Virus record (IMG/VR): IMGVR_UViG_3300034107_000446
Span: 51,719 to 115,718 of that record
Source: a virus
DNA length: 64,000 nt
Direction: 5' to 3' (one strand)
A program made the position numbers and the translations under genes. Below, piece by piece: positions 49,791 to 57,669 of this stretch; the first letter of the stretch is position 1, and every line of letters starts with the position of its first letter. The notes beneath the pieces were generated by a model. It worked only from the letters and a program-made list of their open reading frames with translations. It was not told the origin of the DNA and searched no databases.

Positions 49791-49990
49791 CCGTTAAGAA
49801 CCTGAATTGAGCCTAACCAATTAGATGCCATACTTTCGACAAACAAGACTGAAGAATTTTTATATGGTACTTTTTTAATACTTCCGGCTGGACTATAATA
49901 CTCTATGTAATAGTCTGTTTCGGTTTCTTGATGAATTTCTGCACGATATTGACCGTGATCGCTTTCTTTAAATATAGTTTTTAATAGCAT
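49787..49990 (-). CDS. Small hypothetical protein before gp33
   Basis: 67 residues (begins MLLKTIFKESDHGQYRAEIH), mostly beta with a Tyr-rich middle. The start has GGAAGGAA and the stop overlaps gp33. Function unknown. Confidence 0.65.
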   Translation of the reverse strand: MLLKTIFKESDHGQYRAEIHQETETDYYIEYYSPAGSIKKVPYKNSSVLFVESMASNWLGSIQVLNG

Positions 49991-50003
49991 AACTTTCCTT
50001 CCA

Positions 50004-50642
50004 TTAATTTTTAACTAAAAAACCGATCCTGGGAAGATCTAAAAACCCGGCGGCACCATCGTAGTTAATAATATAACTATAACCTAATTTTGTATATTTG
50101 TCAACTACTTCCTCATCGCCCTTCCAAACAGGTATCAGTTCATTGTAGTCTGGATCAGGTGATGTTCTTAAATGTACTTCGATTATTTTATCATCAATAT
50201 ATTCTATATTAATCTTATCAAGATCTGCTAGTTCATGAAACATTATTCCAATATTAGGGTAAAAATCTGTTCTAATCCACTTTGTAAATTTTGAAAGGTT
50301 TTCATCTTCCTTAATACCTTGCCAGCACGATATTGGCTCCCATCCACCAGGATAGTCCTTCCATTGATATGTCACTGAATACTGATTACCATAAAACCAT
50401 TCACACCAAAAATAACCAGGTGGTACTTTAGTGCAATCATCAGTGTCAATCCATATTTTCTTCGCTCCGACACCCATACCCAATAAATTTATCATGGGTC
50501 GAGTGATATAAAATCCAGAAGTTTTTGGTGCTATGCCCGCAGGCCCGCAATTATAACCAAGTTGTTCAGATAACCAAAGTTTATTGTACCAATGTCTTAA
50601 ATGCGAATAAGACTGATAGGCATCAACATCAGTATCTACCAT
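50004..50642 (-). CDS. Conserved-looking hypothetical protein next to bilin reductase
   Basis: 212 residues, rich in Trp/Tyr/Pro (VPPGYFWCEWFYGNQYSVTY) with a beta C-terminus. No cofactor motif is visible. It begins right after the bilin reductase stop, so cotranslation is likely, but I have no basis for a pigment role. Confidence 0.65.
   Translation of the reverse strand: MVDTDVDAYQSYSHLRHWYNKLWLSEQLGYNCGPAGIAPKTSGFYITRPMINLLGMGVGAKKIWIDTDDCTKVPPGYFWCEWFYGNQYSVTYQWKDYPGGWEPISCWQGIKEDENLSKFTKWIRTDFYPNIGIMFHELADLDKINIEYIDDKIIEVHLRTSPDPDYNELIPVWKGDEEVVDKYTKLGYSYIINYDGAAGFLDLPRIGFLVKN
50076..50104 (-). promoter_or_regulatory. Possible sigma70-type promoter for gp33-gp59
   Basis: TTGACA, 17 bases, TATAGT on the minus strand inside the end of the 212-residue gene, about 90 bases before the gene at 49990. 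Confidence 0.5.
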
Positions 50643-51311
50643 TTAAATAATCTCGGGAAATAAACACTTGCTTACAAAGAAATCAACGTCTTGCTCGTCA
50701 AGACCTAATGCCTTCATAGTTCGAGGTGTATGGGGATTTTGTTTTTGATAGTGGGCATATTTATTATGTGCATACGACGAAGGCATATCATCTATCACCT
50801 GCATATTCTCAACATACCATTTCGTGTTTGCTATGACTAGTGATGTAAGACGATACAACTCTTCGTCCGTTTGGATGTTGCCAGCTGCTACCATATTCCC
50901 TGAGAAGATTGCTCTCGCCCAATCTGGCAACTCTCGCTGTTTACCCCATGTATACTGAGACACTTCATCGGCAAAGTATGTGAGTGCAGGGTCATTAAGG
51001 TTTGCTGGGGAAAAATCGTGAAATGCGCCGGTGATCTTTGTCGGCCCCGATATAATATCGAAACCATATATAGGAGCTCCGGACTGCAGTTGTGGGAATA
51101 CACACACGTGCATCATCCACAACTTTTTGGTTTCTCGCGCATCCACAACATCGATGTGTGCTCGTCTAAACTTTTCAGACTTCCATGTTCGATTAATCCA
51201 TCCTGCTTGATTAAACCGCTGGGTGTGTTCTTCATCATATCGAACCATATTTTTGTCGAATATGTCTTCGATATCACGTTGCAGCGTTATTAGGTGGTCC
51301 CATATCGGCAA
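50643..51311 (-). CDS. pcyX: Ferredoxin-dependent bilin reductase (PcyX-like)
   Basis: 222 residues of the FDBR family. YGFDIISGPTKITGAFHDFS (82-101) covers the biliverdin pocket, with Asp85 and His98-Asp99 in positions of the catalytic acid residues. The N- and C-terminal helical parts (SSYAHNKYAHYQKQNPHTPR) match family length. These enzymes reduce biliverdin with ferredoxin electrons; PcyX from ocean viruses makes phycoerythrobilin. The TTG start follows GGAG and overlaps heme oxygenase by 38 bases. No bilin-binding apoprotein is visible nearby. Confidence 0.88.
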   Translation of the reverse strand: MPIWDHLITLQRDIEDIFDKNMVRYDEEHTQRFNQAGWINRTWKSEKFRRAHIDVVDARETKKLWMMHVCVFPQLQSGAPIYGFDIISGPTKITGAFHDFSPANLNDPALTYFADEVSQYTWGKQRELPDWARAIFSGNMVAAGNIQTDEELYRLTSLVIANTKWYVENMQVIDDMPSSYAHNKYAHYQKQNPHTPRTMKALGLDEQDVDFFVSKCLFPEII

Positions 51312-51852
51312 AGCTATTCTCCAATTCTTCCATGAATGTTTTAATCATATTAAAGCAGACTTTTGCTTCATCGGCAAGCCCATCATGTAACTTTGCCCGA
51401 ACTTTTTCTTTTAATTCACTAACATCGGTCTCAAATTGATAGTGTTGACCAGAACCGTGTATAAATTTTTTTATAATCTGACCACCAGAAAGATCACCCA
51501 TATGTCGAACATATATATGTGCCAAAAGTTTTTCTGGCTCTTCGTGTATCTTGTAAATATAGCGCATATAGTCACTAGTACTTTTCAAATGAATAGGAAT
51601 CTCAAATCCATATTCCTTTTCGAGTTCCTTTAGATCTTTTGCAATGGCATTTCCACGCTTGATATCTTCAATACCTATTAGAACACCGGCATCAGTTGCA
51701 TGTGTCTCTAAAGTAGTATACATGAGGAACTGATTACAAAGATAGATATAATATTGATATGGTGTTATCTCTTTTTTGAGTAATTTCTTTACAAAAAGAG
51801 ACCTTTCAGCATTCTTGTGCTGTTCATGTGTCAATTCTTTTAAATTATTCAT
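51274..51852 (-). CDS. hemO: Heme oxygenase
   Basis: 192 residues from the ATG at 51852 (ATGA overlap). LTHEQHKNAE at the N-terminus provides the axial His; RHMGDLSGGQIIKKF is the distal-helix signature. It opens heme to biliverdin, Fe and CO with ferredoxin electrons and so supplies the reductase encoded next. It ends inside the reductase gene, a strong sign of joint function. Confidence 0.92.
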   Translation of the reverse strand: MNNLKELTHEQHKNAERSLFVKKLLKKEITPYQYYIYLCNQFLMYTTLETHATDAGVLIGIEDIKRGNAIAKDLKELEKEYGFEIPIHLKSTSDYMRYIYKIHEEPEKLLAHIYVRHMGDLSGGQIIKKFIHGSGQHYQFETDVSELKEKVRAKLHDGLADEAKVCFNMIKTFMEELENSFADMGPPNNAAT

Positions 51853-52058
51853 GGCTTGCAAATATTTGAAACCTTGCAACCATCGAGTGTAATTTTGGTA
51901 AAATCTTCAAAATTCTTAGTTATTATTTTACACAATTCTGATTGTTTGTCAACAAAATTGTAAAGACCTTGCTTTATTCTTTCATCAGTCACAGTTGCAT
52001 TTACAAATTGTTTTTTGGTGGATTGTATAAAGTCAATCATGAAGTTTACATTATTCAT
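51849..52058 (-). CDS. Phasin-like small helical protein
   Basis: 69 residues (MNNVNFMIDFIQSTKKQFVN), all helix, with the Phe/Lys pattern of phasin-type proteins. It is the first gene of the bilin operon and overlaps heme oxygenase by four bases. The phasin match is weak and rests on pattern only. Confidence 0.6.
   Translation of the reverse strand: MNNVNFMIDFIQSTKKQFVNATVTDERIKQGLYNFVDKQSELCKIITKNFEDFTKITLDGCKVSNICKP
51925..51952 (-). promoter_or_regulatory. Possible sigma70-type promoter for heme oxygenase
   Basis: TTGACA, 16 bases, TAAAAT on the minus strand within the small gene before heme oxygenase, about 70 bases before its start. Confidence 0.45.
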
Positions 52059-52075
52059 GTTAGTCTCCTTGTATA

Positions 52076-52101
52076 AAGAGGGAACTTAATTGATCCCTCT
52101 T
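52076..52101 (-). terminator. Hairpin after the Ala/Gly-rich gene
   Basis: AAGAGGGA pairs with TCCCTCTT around ten bases, seven bases after the stop at 52108, followed by TATAC. Probable terminator with a weak tail. Confidence 0.6.
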
Positions 52102-52107
52102 ATTTTT

Positions 52108-53001
52108 TTACCAGAATTTCAGTTTCTTTACTACGTTTTTAGCACCATCTGAAATAGTATTTACAACAGTAGTTCCGGTATTCACTACAGTTGTTGCAGC
52201 TTGAGTAGTTACATTAGCAGTATCATTTGCTACATTTACTACTGCTACTTGTGCTGGTTTAGTATCAACACTGACACTAGTATTAACTTCAACACCCGCT
52301 AGTAATGCAACTTCACCACTTACACCAACGGTAGCAACACCATGATCCATAGTGGCACCGCCGCCGACTTCAGCACCTACTTGAACCCCTATACTAGCAC
52401 CAGCGCCCGCACTGGCTCCATTACCATTACTGTCATATGCACTGGTTGTATTTTCTACACCAACACTTGCACCTGCGACAGCACCAGCATGACCCGCAAC
52501 ACCATCTTTACCAACTTGTACGTCAGCTCCAGCACTTGCTCCTGCCTCTGCTTTAACAGTTGTTTCATTTTTTACCGTAACATCACCAACTTGTTGACTA
52601 ATGCTAGCACTCGCTTCTGCGCTTACACCCGCTTCAACACCGACTTGTGCATATGCATTACCATCTGTAAATCCTGCTTGAGCTCCTGCTGTCGCATGTG
52701 CTTCGGCACCTGCATGTGCTTCTACTGATGTGTCACCATAAGTTGCACTTGCTCCTGCTTCTGCACTTACACCTACTTCGGCAGATGCAGCAGCACTTGT
52801 ATTAGTTATTTCTGTTCCTGCTGTCGCATGTGCTTCGGCACCTGCATGAGCTTCTAAATTAACTCCGCCGACCGTAGTTTCAGTAGTTACCTCTTTGTTT
52901 ACACTTGCACTTGCTCGTGGATTAATATCCGTACCAGCTGTGAAGTCACTAGATGCTTTAGTTTTAAGACCTTTTTTATCTTTTTTTGTTTTATTTGCCA
53001 T
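52108..53001 (-). CDS. Ala/Gly/Val-rich repetitive protein
   Basis: 297 residues. Degenerate repeats of A-x-A-G-A-x-A and two longer units (VEAHAGAEAHATAG at about 49 and 90) make up residues 40-230. A Lys-rich N-terminus and a C-terminus VKKLKFW flank them. The pattern recalls low-complexity beta-rich or secreted filament proteins; no family recognised. A TATAAATA box lies 61 bases upstream, suggesting late expression, so a virion or surface role is possible. Confidence 0.7.
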   Translation of the reverse strand: MANKTKKDKKGLKTKASSDFTAGTDINPRASASVNKEVTTETTVGGVNLEAHAGAEAHATAGTEITNTSAAASAEVGVSAEAGASATYGDTSVEAHAGAEAHATAGAQAGFTDGNAYAQVGVEAGVSAEASASISQQVGDVTVKNETTVKAEAGASAGADVQVGKDGVAGHAGAVAGASVGVENTTSAYDSNGNGASAGAGASIGVQVGAEVGGGATMDHGVATVGVSGEVALLAGVEVNTSVSVDTKPAQVAVVNVANDTANVTTQAATTVVNTGTTVVNTISDGAKNVVKKLKFW

Positions 53002-53061
53002 TATTTAATTTTTCCCAGTTGTATAAATGTAATAAGAAGAGGAGACATTCATCCCCTCTTC

Positions 53062-53069
53062 TATTTATA
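53062..53069 (-). promoter_or_regulatory. Late promoter box
   Basis: TATAAATA on the minus strand in the gap between pstS and the Ala/Gly-rich gene, 61 bases before its start. Confidence 0.6.
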
Positions 53070-53082
53070 ATTTACAGTGAAA

Positions 53083-54045
53083 TTATTTTAAATCAGCAAC
53101 TGCTGCTTGTGTTGCAGCAAGTTCTGGATCAGGAACTAAACCGTATGCAACAAGCGCTCCATTTGGTCCTGCCATTTCATCACTGACAAAAAATGCAATG
53201 TATTCTTTGAGGCCTGGGATTACTTGGAGGTGTGCATTCTTTACATAGAAATACAATGGGCGACTGATAGGATAATCACCACTTGCGATTGTTTCTACGT
53301 CTGGAAATATACCATTAATAGTTGCTACCTCAAGCTTGCTTGTATTGTTTTGATAAAAACTTAGGCCGAATACACCAAGCGCTGCTGGATTAGCATCTAG
53401 ACGAGCAAGAGTTTCGGTATAGTCACCGTCAATATCAACTGCAGCGCCATCTGTGCGAGTTTTAGTGCAGGATTTCTTTTGGTCATCGTCTAATTTTTCA
53501 ACTCCAAGAGCTGCTTTACACCCTTGTTCCATAACTTTAACATCAAATACTTCTCGTGTTCCATGTTTTGTTCCTGGAATAAATGCAAGAATTTTAGCAT
53601 CCGGTAAAGCTGGATCAACTTCATTCCACCTTTGCGCAGTACTAGAAGCATGTAAAGCATTGTATAGTTGCAGTGGAGTTAAATCATCAATATTTAGTTT
53701 ATCAATATTTGATGCAAATACAATTCCATCATACCCAATGCGAACTTCAGTAATTTTACCTACTTTTGCTTCACATGCAGCCCATTCTTCATCTTTCATC
53801 TTAGAAGAACTATTTGCAATATCTACCGTATTTTCACCGGTCCCTTCACATAGTTTCTTTCTACCTGCACCTGAACCACCCCCTTCGACAACCGGTGATG
53901 GAAATTCAAAGTTTTCTCCAAATGCTTCGGCAGCAATGGTTGCATAAGGTAGAACAGTTGATGAACCTGTTACTTGGATATTGTCTCTTGCAAATGCAGT
54001 AGACGCTGCTATAATTAATGCTGCACTTAGTATTACTGTTTTCAT
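53083..54045 (-). CDS. pstS: Periplasmic phosphate-binding protein PstS
   Basis: 320 residues with a signal peptide ending AASTAFA and the phosphate-binding TGSSTV motif, then EGGGSGAGRKKLCEGTGE and RVGYDG-like IRIGYDGIVFAS. PstS passes phosphate to the host PstCAB transporter. Marine phages carry it to keep phosphate flowing in starved cells. A weak PHO-box-like CTGTTACA lies upstream but I could not confirm a host PhoB site. Confidence 0.93.
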   Translation of the reverse strand: MKTVILSAALIIAASTAFARDNIQVTGSSTVLPYATIAAEAFGENFEFPSPVVEGGGSGAGRKKLCEGTGENTVDIANSSSKMKDEEWAACEAKVGKITEVRIGYDGIVFASNIDKLNIDDLTPLQLYNALHASSTAQRWNEVDPALPDAKILAFIPGTKHGTREVFDVKVMEQGCKAALGVEKLDDDQKKSCTKTRTDGAAVDIDGDYTETLARLDANPAALGVFGLSFYQNNTSKLEVATINGIFPDVETIASGDYPISRPLYFYVKNAHLQVIPGLKEYIAFFVSDEMAGPNGALVAYGLVPDPELAATQAAVADLK

Positions 54046-54162
54046 TCAATATCTCCATATTAAGAGGCCTGCATTTTGCTTCCCCTGTAGGACTAATTTA
54101 TACTACAATTGTAACAGCCGTATAAATTCTATATTATAGTTTTGTAAAATTAATGAAGGCCC

Positions 54163-54420
54163 TTACGAGCCTTCACCTTTTCTTGTTGACGATGACACAA
54201 AGTTATAAAGTGCAGAAGCACGAGTTATGACTTCTTCTGGTGTATACATTGTAGGAGAGTTTTGTTCAACAAAATTATTTACTCCGCCAATGTCTGTAGT
54301 TCGCAATGTCTCAACTTGTTGATTGAATTTTTGCTCTTTCAAAAACATTTCTCTGTCTAGCATTTCTTGTGCCATTTTCAAAACATCAAGTCGAACTTCG
54401 AAGGGATTCTTATTATTCAT
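54163..54420 (-). CDS. Small protein paired with VWA protein
   Basis: 85 residues from the ATG at 54420 (MNNKNPFEVRLDVLKMAQEM), overlapping the VWA stop by eight bases. Helical N-terminus; C-terminus TPEEVITRASALYNFVSS. I recall this small protein beside a VWA gene in other marine T4-like phages. Function unknown. Confidence 0.7.
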   Translation of the reverse strand: MNNKNPFEVRLDVLKMAQEMLDREMFLKEQKFNQQVETLRTTDIGGVNNFVEQNSPTMYTPEEVITRASALYNFVSSSTRKGEGS

Positions 54421-55222
54421 CTTTTGATACTGAAGCAGTTCGTTCTTGGTCAGTAAAAGCAGTTGCCACATAAAGAGCTGCCACGCCGTCGTGGCCACTA
54501 TATTCACCAGTCGCATAAGCTGATTTCATACGAGACGTCATAGCAGATGCAGAACGCATTGTGTTACCCATTGAAGCGGTATCATATTGCATAGTATTAT
54601 TGGAATTGAAACCAAGTGCAGAACCTGCAGCAAATGCATTGATATTTGCACCGAGGAACATAAAGCCCCAGTTTTTACCTTCTGCTTTTTCCACCATTTG
54701 TTTGACTGTAGTATTATTGAAAGTTCTGGAAGCATTTTCTGCACCATCAGTCAAGATAGTGATAATGATAGAGTCACGATCTGCTTTCTTGTTTGCAGAA
54801 AGTTGACTATTGATCTGCATCATGACACCACCAATGGCATCATAAAGGTTTGTGGTACCTTGTGGATCATATGTTTTTTCATTAAGATCTTGAACTTCAT
54901 CTACAGTAACACGACTGAAAACACTGTTGACAGACGAACCGTCAAATTTATAAAGGGAAACAAAGGTTGGAATCCCCGTCTCCACTGCGTCTTTCTTTTG
55001 TGCTTGTAGGTACTCGTTATAGCCAGAGATCGTTGCAGCACGACAGGACTGCATTGAGCCAGAATCGTCTAGAACAAAGATAATATGAGAGGTTTTTGTA
55101 CCCGCGCGTTTCGGCTTGAACGCATCAGCAAGTGATACAGTTGGTTTTGAAACAGTAAGTGTTGTATGCGGGAGAATATTTACTTGTTGGTTTGGGAGTT
55201 TTGGAAAATTTACATATGTCAT
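54413..55222 (-). CDS. VWA-domain (MIDAS) protein
   Basis: 269 residues from the ATG at 55222 after AGAAAGG; an earlier frame extension would run into the tmRNA and lacks a ribosome site. The von Willebrand A domain (about 45-240) has a complete metal site: DDSGSM (residues 52-57), GTTNLYDAI and LTDGAEN. Such domains bind partner proteins through a divalent metal. Phage homologues have no settled role. Confidence 0.85.
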   Translation of the reverse strand: MTYVNFPKLPNQQVNILPHTTLTVSKPTVSLADAFKPKRAGTKTSHIIFVLDDSGSMQSCRAATISGYNEYLQAQKKDAVETGIPTFVSLYKFDGSSVNSVFSRVTVDEVQDLNEKTYDPQGTTNLYDAIGGVMMQINSQLSANKKADRDSIIITILTDGAENASRTFNNTTVKQMVEKAEGKNWGFMFLGANINAFAAGSALGFNSNNTMQYDTASMGNTMRSASAMTSRMKSAYATGEYSGHDGVAALYVATAFTDQERTASVSKDE

Positions 55223-55249
55223 AATAGACCTTTCTATGTTGTGTGATGT

Positions 55250-55580
55250 GTGATGCAACTTTTCTGTTTCTAGGTAAGTTGCCAACCCACAGTACTTATG
55301 CTGCTAGAGCAAAAGCCTTAGGTGCGAAATTTTCATTTGCATTTCTTATTTTATTGCGTTAACCGAGCTTTCGCCGGGTAGCTCCATCCTGCCTAGTGCG
55401 CCTGTCGATCCTATTTATCGCCCAGCAAAGATACCGATCGTCTTGTTTACATAAACTTATCTCGCCATATGATAGCAATGCTTCATACATCCAAGGGTTC
55501 CATAAACTGACCGGTATCTGTGGTGGACGATTCGGGTACCGCCCCCGAGTCCAGAACGTGTTCAGTGAATATCATCACTA
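55250..55580 (-). ncRNA. ssrA: Two-piece, circularly permuted tmRNA
   Basis: In gene order the acceptor piece comes first (about 55580-55521, ending ATCGTCC-ACCA), then a spacer of about 97 bases, then the coding piece (55423 to about 55250). The coding piece begins GGGCGAT, which pairs base for base (one G-T) with ATCGTCC to make the seven-base-pair tRNA-like acceptor stem. GGATCGACAGG follows, like the conserved tmRNA GGATTCGACGG. A GAGC/GCTC stem with loop pairing resembles pseudoknot PK1, then comes the tag reading frame. The T-stem is TCGGG/CCCGA; its loop GGCGGTA departs from the usual TTCRANY. tmRNA frees stalled ribosomes and tags proteins. This permuted form is typical of alphaproteobacteria. 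Confidence 0.92.
55296..55340 (-). other. tmRNA proteolysis-tag reading frame
   Basis: The resume codon is GCA (55338-55340) and the frame reads ANENFAPKAFALAA then TAA (55296-55298). The start ANEN and end ALAA fit bacterial tmRNA tags; ALAA is the degron read by ClpXP and ClpAP. It lies in the coding piece, directly after the PK1-like fold. Confidence 0.93.
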
Positions 55581-55585
55581 CATAG

Positions 55586-55780
55586 TTATTTATTACATCT
55601 TTTTAAATATGCTTCTTCAAAATCATATTCATGTACACAATTTTCGTGATTACCCCAGATACGATCAAAGTAACCATTATATACACTCATGATTTCTTTT
55701 TCGCGCCAAGAGTCCGGGATAAGATGACCTTTCACAATCCAGAAGTATCTATTGGCTTCTTTTAATTCAACCTCTGTCAT
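55586..55780 (-). CDS. Small hypothetical protein upstream of tmRNA
   Basis: 64 residues if started at MTEVELKEANRYFWIVKGHL; an in-frame ATG ten codons earlier lacks a ribosome site. The protein is aromatic and acidic with no recognised family. It overlaps the 20-residue frame before it by 14 bases. Confidence 0.55.
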   Translation of the reverse strand: MTEVELKEANRYFWIVKGHLIPDSWREKEIMSVYNGYFDRIWGNHENCVHEYDFEEAYLKRCNK

Positions 55781-55829
55781 ATCTTCTTTGTTTTTCTTCT
55801 TCTGAATCATGTCTAGGTTTATCAGCCAT
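55767..55829 (-). CDS. Mini-protein, 20 residues
   Basis: MADKPRHDSEEEKQRRYDRG with a very strong TGGAGGAT ribosome site. Hydrophilic, charged, disordered. It may serve mainly to bring ribosomes to the overlapping gene downstream. Confidence 0.45.
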   Translation of the reverse strand: MADKPRHDSEEEKQRRYDRG

Positions 55830-55872
55830 TTAATCCTCCAACAATTTTGGAGTATTTATCTATCCAAGAAGT

Positions 55873-56640
55873 TTATAATTTCTCGTAGTGAAATTGTAAA
55901 ATTTGTTGAACTATACTTTCAAAGTTATCTAGATGTAACATATTAGGACCATCAGAAGGTGCATTATCAGGGTCGGGGTGTACTTCTAAAAAGAAATTAG
56001 AAACACCTATAGCGCTAGCAGCTCTACACAGACCTGGTACATAATTACGATTACCAGAACTTGAATCTCCAGCGCCACCAGGTCTTTGAACAGAATGTGT
56101 AGCATCAAATACGAGTTTAGTATTAAAATTATCTAATATGTATTGCATACCAGTAAAGTCAACTACTAGATTATTATAACCAAAACTAGTACCTCTTTCA
56201 GTTATCCAGACTTCTTTTGCAGATGCTGTTTTTGAAAGTATTCCTGAGATATCCCAAGGTGCCAGAAATTGACCTTTCTTGATATTTACTATTTTACCTG
56301 TTTCACAAGCAGCAAGTATTAAATCCGTTTGTCGACATAAAAATGCAGGTATTTGTATTACATCAACAGTATCTTTAATATAAGAAATATGATCTTGTTC
56401 ATGAATATCTGTAACTATTTTAATATCTTGTAAATCTTGCTTTATTTTCTTAAAATCATCAATAGTCCTAGAAATACCTAGTCCTCTTTTACCATTTATA
56501 CTTGTTCTATTTGCTTTATCAAAACTTGCTTTGAAATAATAATCTATATTGTACTTACGGCATATATCAGAACAATGTTTTGCTATTTCTAATGATTGTT
56601 TTAAACTTTCGTGTTGACAAGGTCCTGCTATAATAATCAT
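55873..56640 (-). CDS. kdsA: 3-deoxy-manno-octulosonate 8-phosphate synthase
   Basis: About 255 residues from the ATG at 56640. Conserved stretches: IIIAGPCQHES at the start, YYFKASFDKANRTS, IQIPAFLCRQTDLI, KKGQFLAPWD, FDATHSVQRPGG, and FFLEVHPDPDNAPSDGPNML. It condenses arabinose-5-phosphate with PEP to Kdo-8-phosphate, the precursor of Kdo in LPS. It may supply sugar donors to the capsule/Kdo-transferase-like and GT29-like enzymes at 31-38 kb, although it lies far from them. An alternative GTG start is at 56655. Confidence 0.93.
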   Translation of the reverse strand: MIIIAGPCQHESLKQSLEIAKHCSDICRKYNIDYYFKASFDKANRTSINGKRGLGISRTIDDFKKIKQDLQDIKIVTDIHEQDHISYIKDTVDVIQIPAFLCRQTDLILAACETGKIVNIKKGQFLAPWDISGILSKTASAKEVWITERGTSFGYNNLVVDFTGMQYILDNFNTKLVFDATHSVQRPGGAGDSSSGNRNYVPGLCRAASAIGVSNFFLEVHPDPDNAPSDGPNMLHLDNFESIVQQILQFHYEKL

Positions 56641-56644
56641 TAAT

Positions 56645-57001
56645 TTAAATTTCACTTCCTATACTTCGGCGGACAATATCATCATGATTAAATTCAGCCC
56701 AATATAATTCAAATGCAACACCATCTTCAAGTCCTTCAAATTGATGAATCTTGCCGGGTTTGACTTGTGTAAAATCACCTGGACCAAGAATAGTTTCATC
56801 AACCAAGCCTTTTTGATCAGCATCTTGCCATACACGAACTAGCATTTTACCAGATTCAACAAAGAATCCATTCCATTTAAATCTGTGTTCGTGTTCACTG
56901 CATTTAAATCCTGATTTAAATTCAATTCTATGAAACTCAAGAACACCGTTTGCGTGTATTAATTCGGTATTTCCCCAAATTTTTCCAGCTTTTATACCCA
57001 T
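56645..57001 (-). CDS. Cupin-domain protein
   Basis: 118 residues from the ATG at 57001 after GGAGG. A single cupin barrel: CSEHEHRFKWNGFFVESGKM gives the first metal motif (H-x-H...E) and GPGDFTQVKPGKIHQFEGLE the second. Its neighbour kdsA suggests a sugar-isomerase or epimerase role, yet the metal site alone does not tell the substrate. Confidence 0.78.
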   Translation of the reverse strand: MGIKAGKIWGNTELIHANGVLEFHRIEFKSGFKCSEHEHRFKWNGFFVESGKMLVRVWQDADQKGLVDETILGPGDFTQVKPGKIHQFEGLEDGVAFELYWAEFNHDDIVRRSIGSEI

Positions 57002-57015
57002 AAGAACCTCCATAT

Positions 57016-57045
57016 AAAAATGAGAGGCTAACCATAGGCCTCTCA
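57016..57045 (-). terminator. Intrinsic terminator after the outer-membrane protein gene
   Basis: TGAGAGGC pairs with GCCTCTCA around about nine bases, then TTTTTAT on the minus strand, between the barrel gene stop (57082) and the cupin start. Confidence 0.8.
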
Positions 57046-57081
57046 CGGGTTTATTTATGGGAACCAAACCTTGTTATAGAA

Positions 57082-57669
57082 TCAGAATTGAAGGGCAAGC
57101 TTAAGATTTAGATTGGTTTCATCTGCACCAGTATCAAAGCTATGTGCTACACTTGGTGTAAGTGCAATATTGTCACTAAGTGCGTAACGTGCGCCAGCTT
57201 CTACAGAACCACCTTCTTGTGTCCAATCGGTACTCGCATTCCAAGTATATGACACTTGACTGTAAGCAGAAAGTTTATCATTTACACGATAACCGACACC
57301 AACGGTAGGAGTGGCATCCCATGCACCTTCATTAGCGCCAGATGCAATGGTATATTCAGCTTCAGCGGTACCGTATACATTCAATTGGCCGAAATTTTTG
57401 GAAAGGCCATATGCTGCGGTGAGTGTAATATCTTCTGATTGGATACCATACTTTGCACCAAAAGTTAGATCAGCATCTGCACCCATTACGGAATATGGAA
57501 GTACGGTTACAGTAACTGAAAGATCATTAGCTTGACCAGCAGTCGAAGAAATTCCAAAAGTCATATTGTCGCGCTCAAGTACAAGATCGACGCTGTTATT
57601 TTCAAAATCGGCAGCAAATACAGCGGTAGAAGCTAGAACTAGCGCGGCGGTAAGGATAATAGTTTTCAT
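57082..57669 (-). CDS. Outer-membrane beta-barrel protein
   Basis: 195 residues from the ATG at 57669 after GGAGAG. Signal peptide LTAALVLASTAVFAA, then about eight alternating beta strands (for example DITLTAAYGLSKNFGQLNVY and KLSAYSQVSYTWNAS) and a C-terminal Phe (NLKLALQF), the Bam recognition end. A phage porin-like barrel could change host permeability or mask receptors against superinfection. The sequence looks bacterial in origin. Confidence 0.82.
   Translation of the reverse strand: MKTIILTAALVLASTAVFAADFENNSVDLVLERDNMTFGISSTAGQANDLSVTVTVLPYSVMGADADLTFGAKYGIQSEDITLTAAYGLSKNFGQLNVYGTAEAEYTIASGANEGAWDATPTVGVGYRVNDKLSAYSQVSYTWNASTDWTQEGGSVEAGARYALSDNIALTPSVAHSFDTGADETNLNLKLALQF

Noticed and set aside
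54046-54140. PHO-box-like CTGTTACA upstream of pstS
   Set aside because: Only one half resembles the CTGTCAT repeat; no second repeat at the right spacing, so a PhoB site is not supported.
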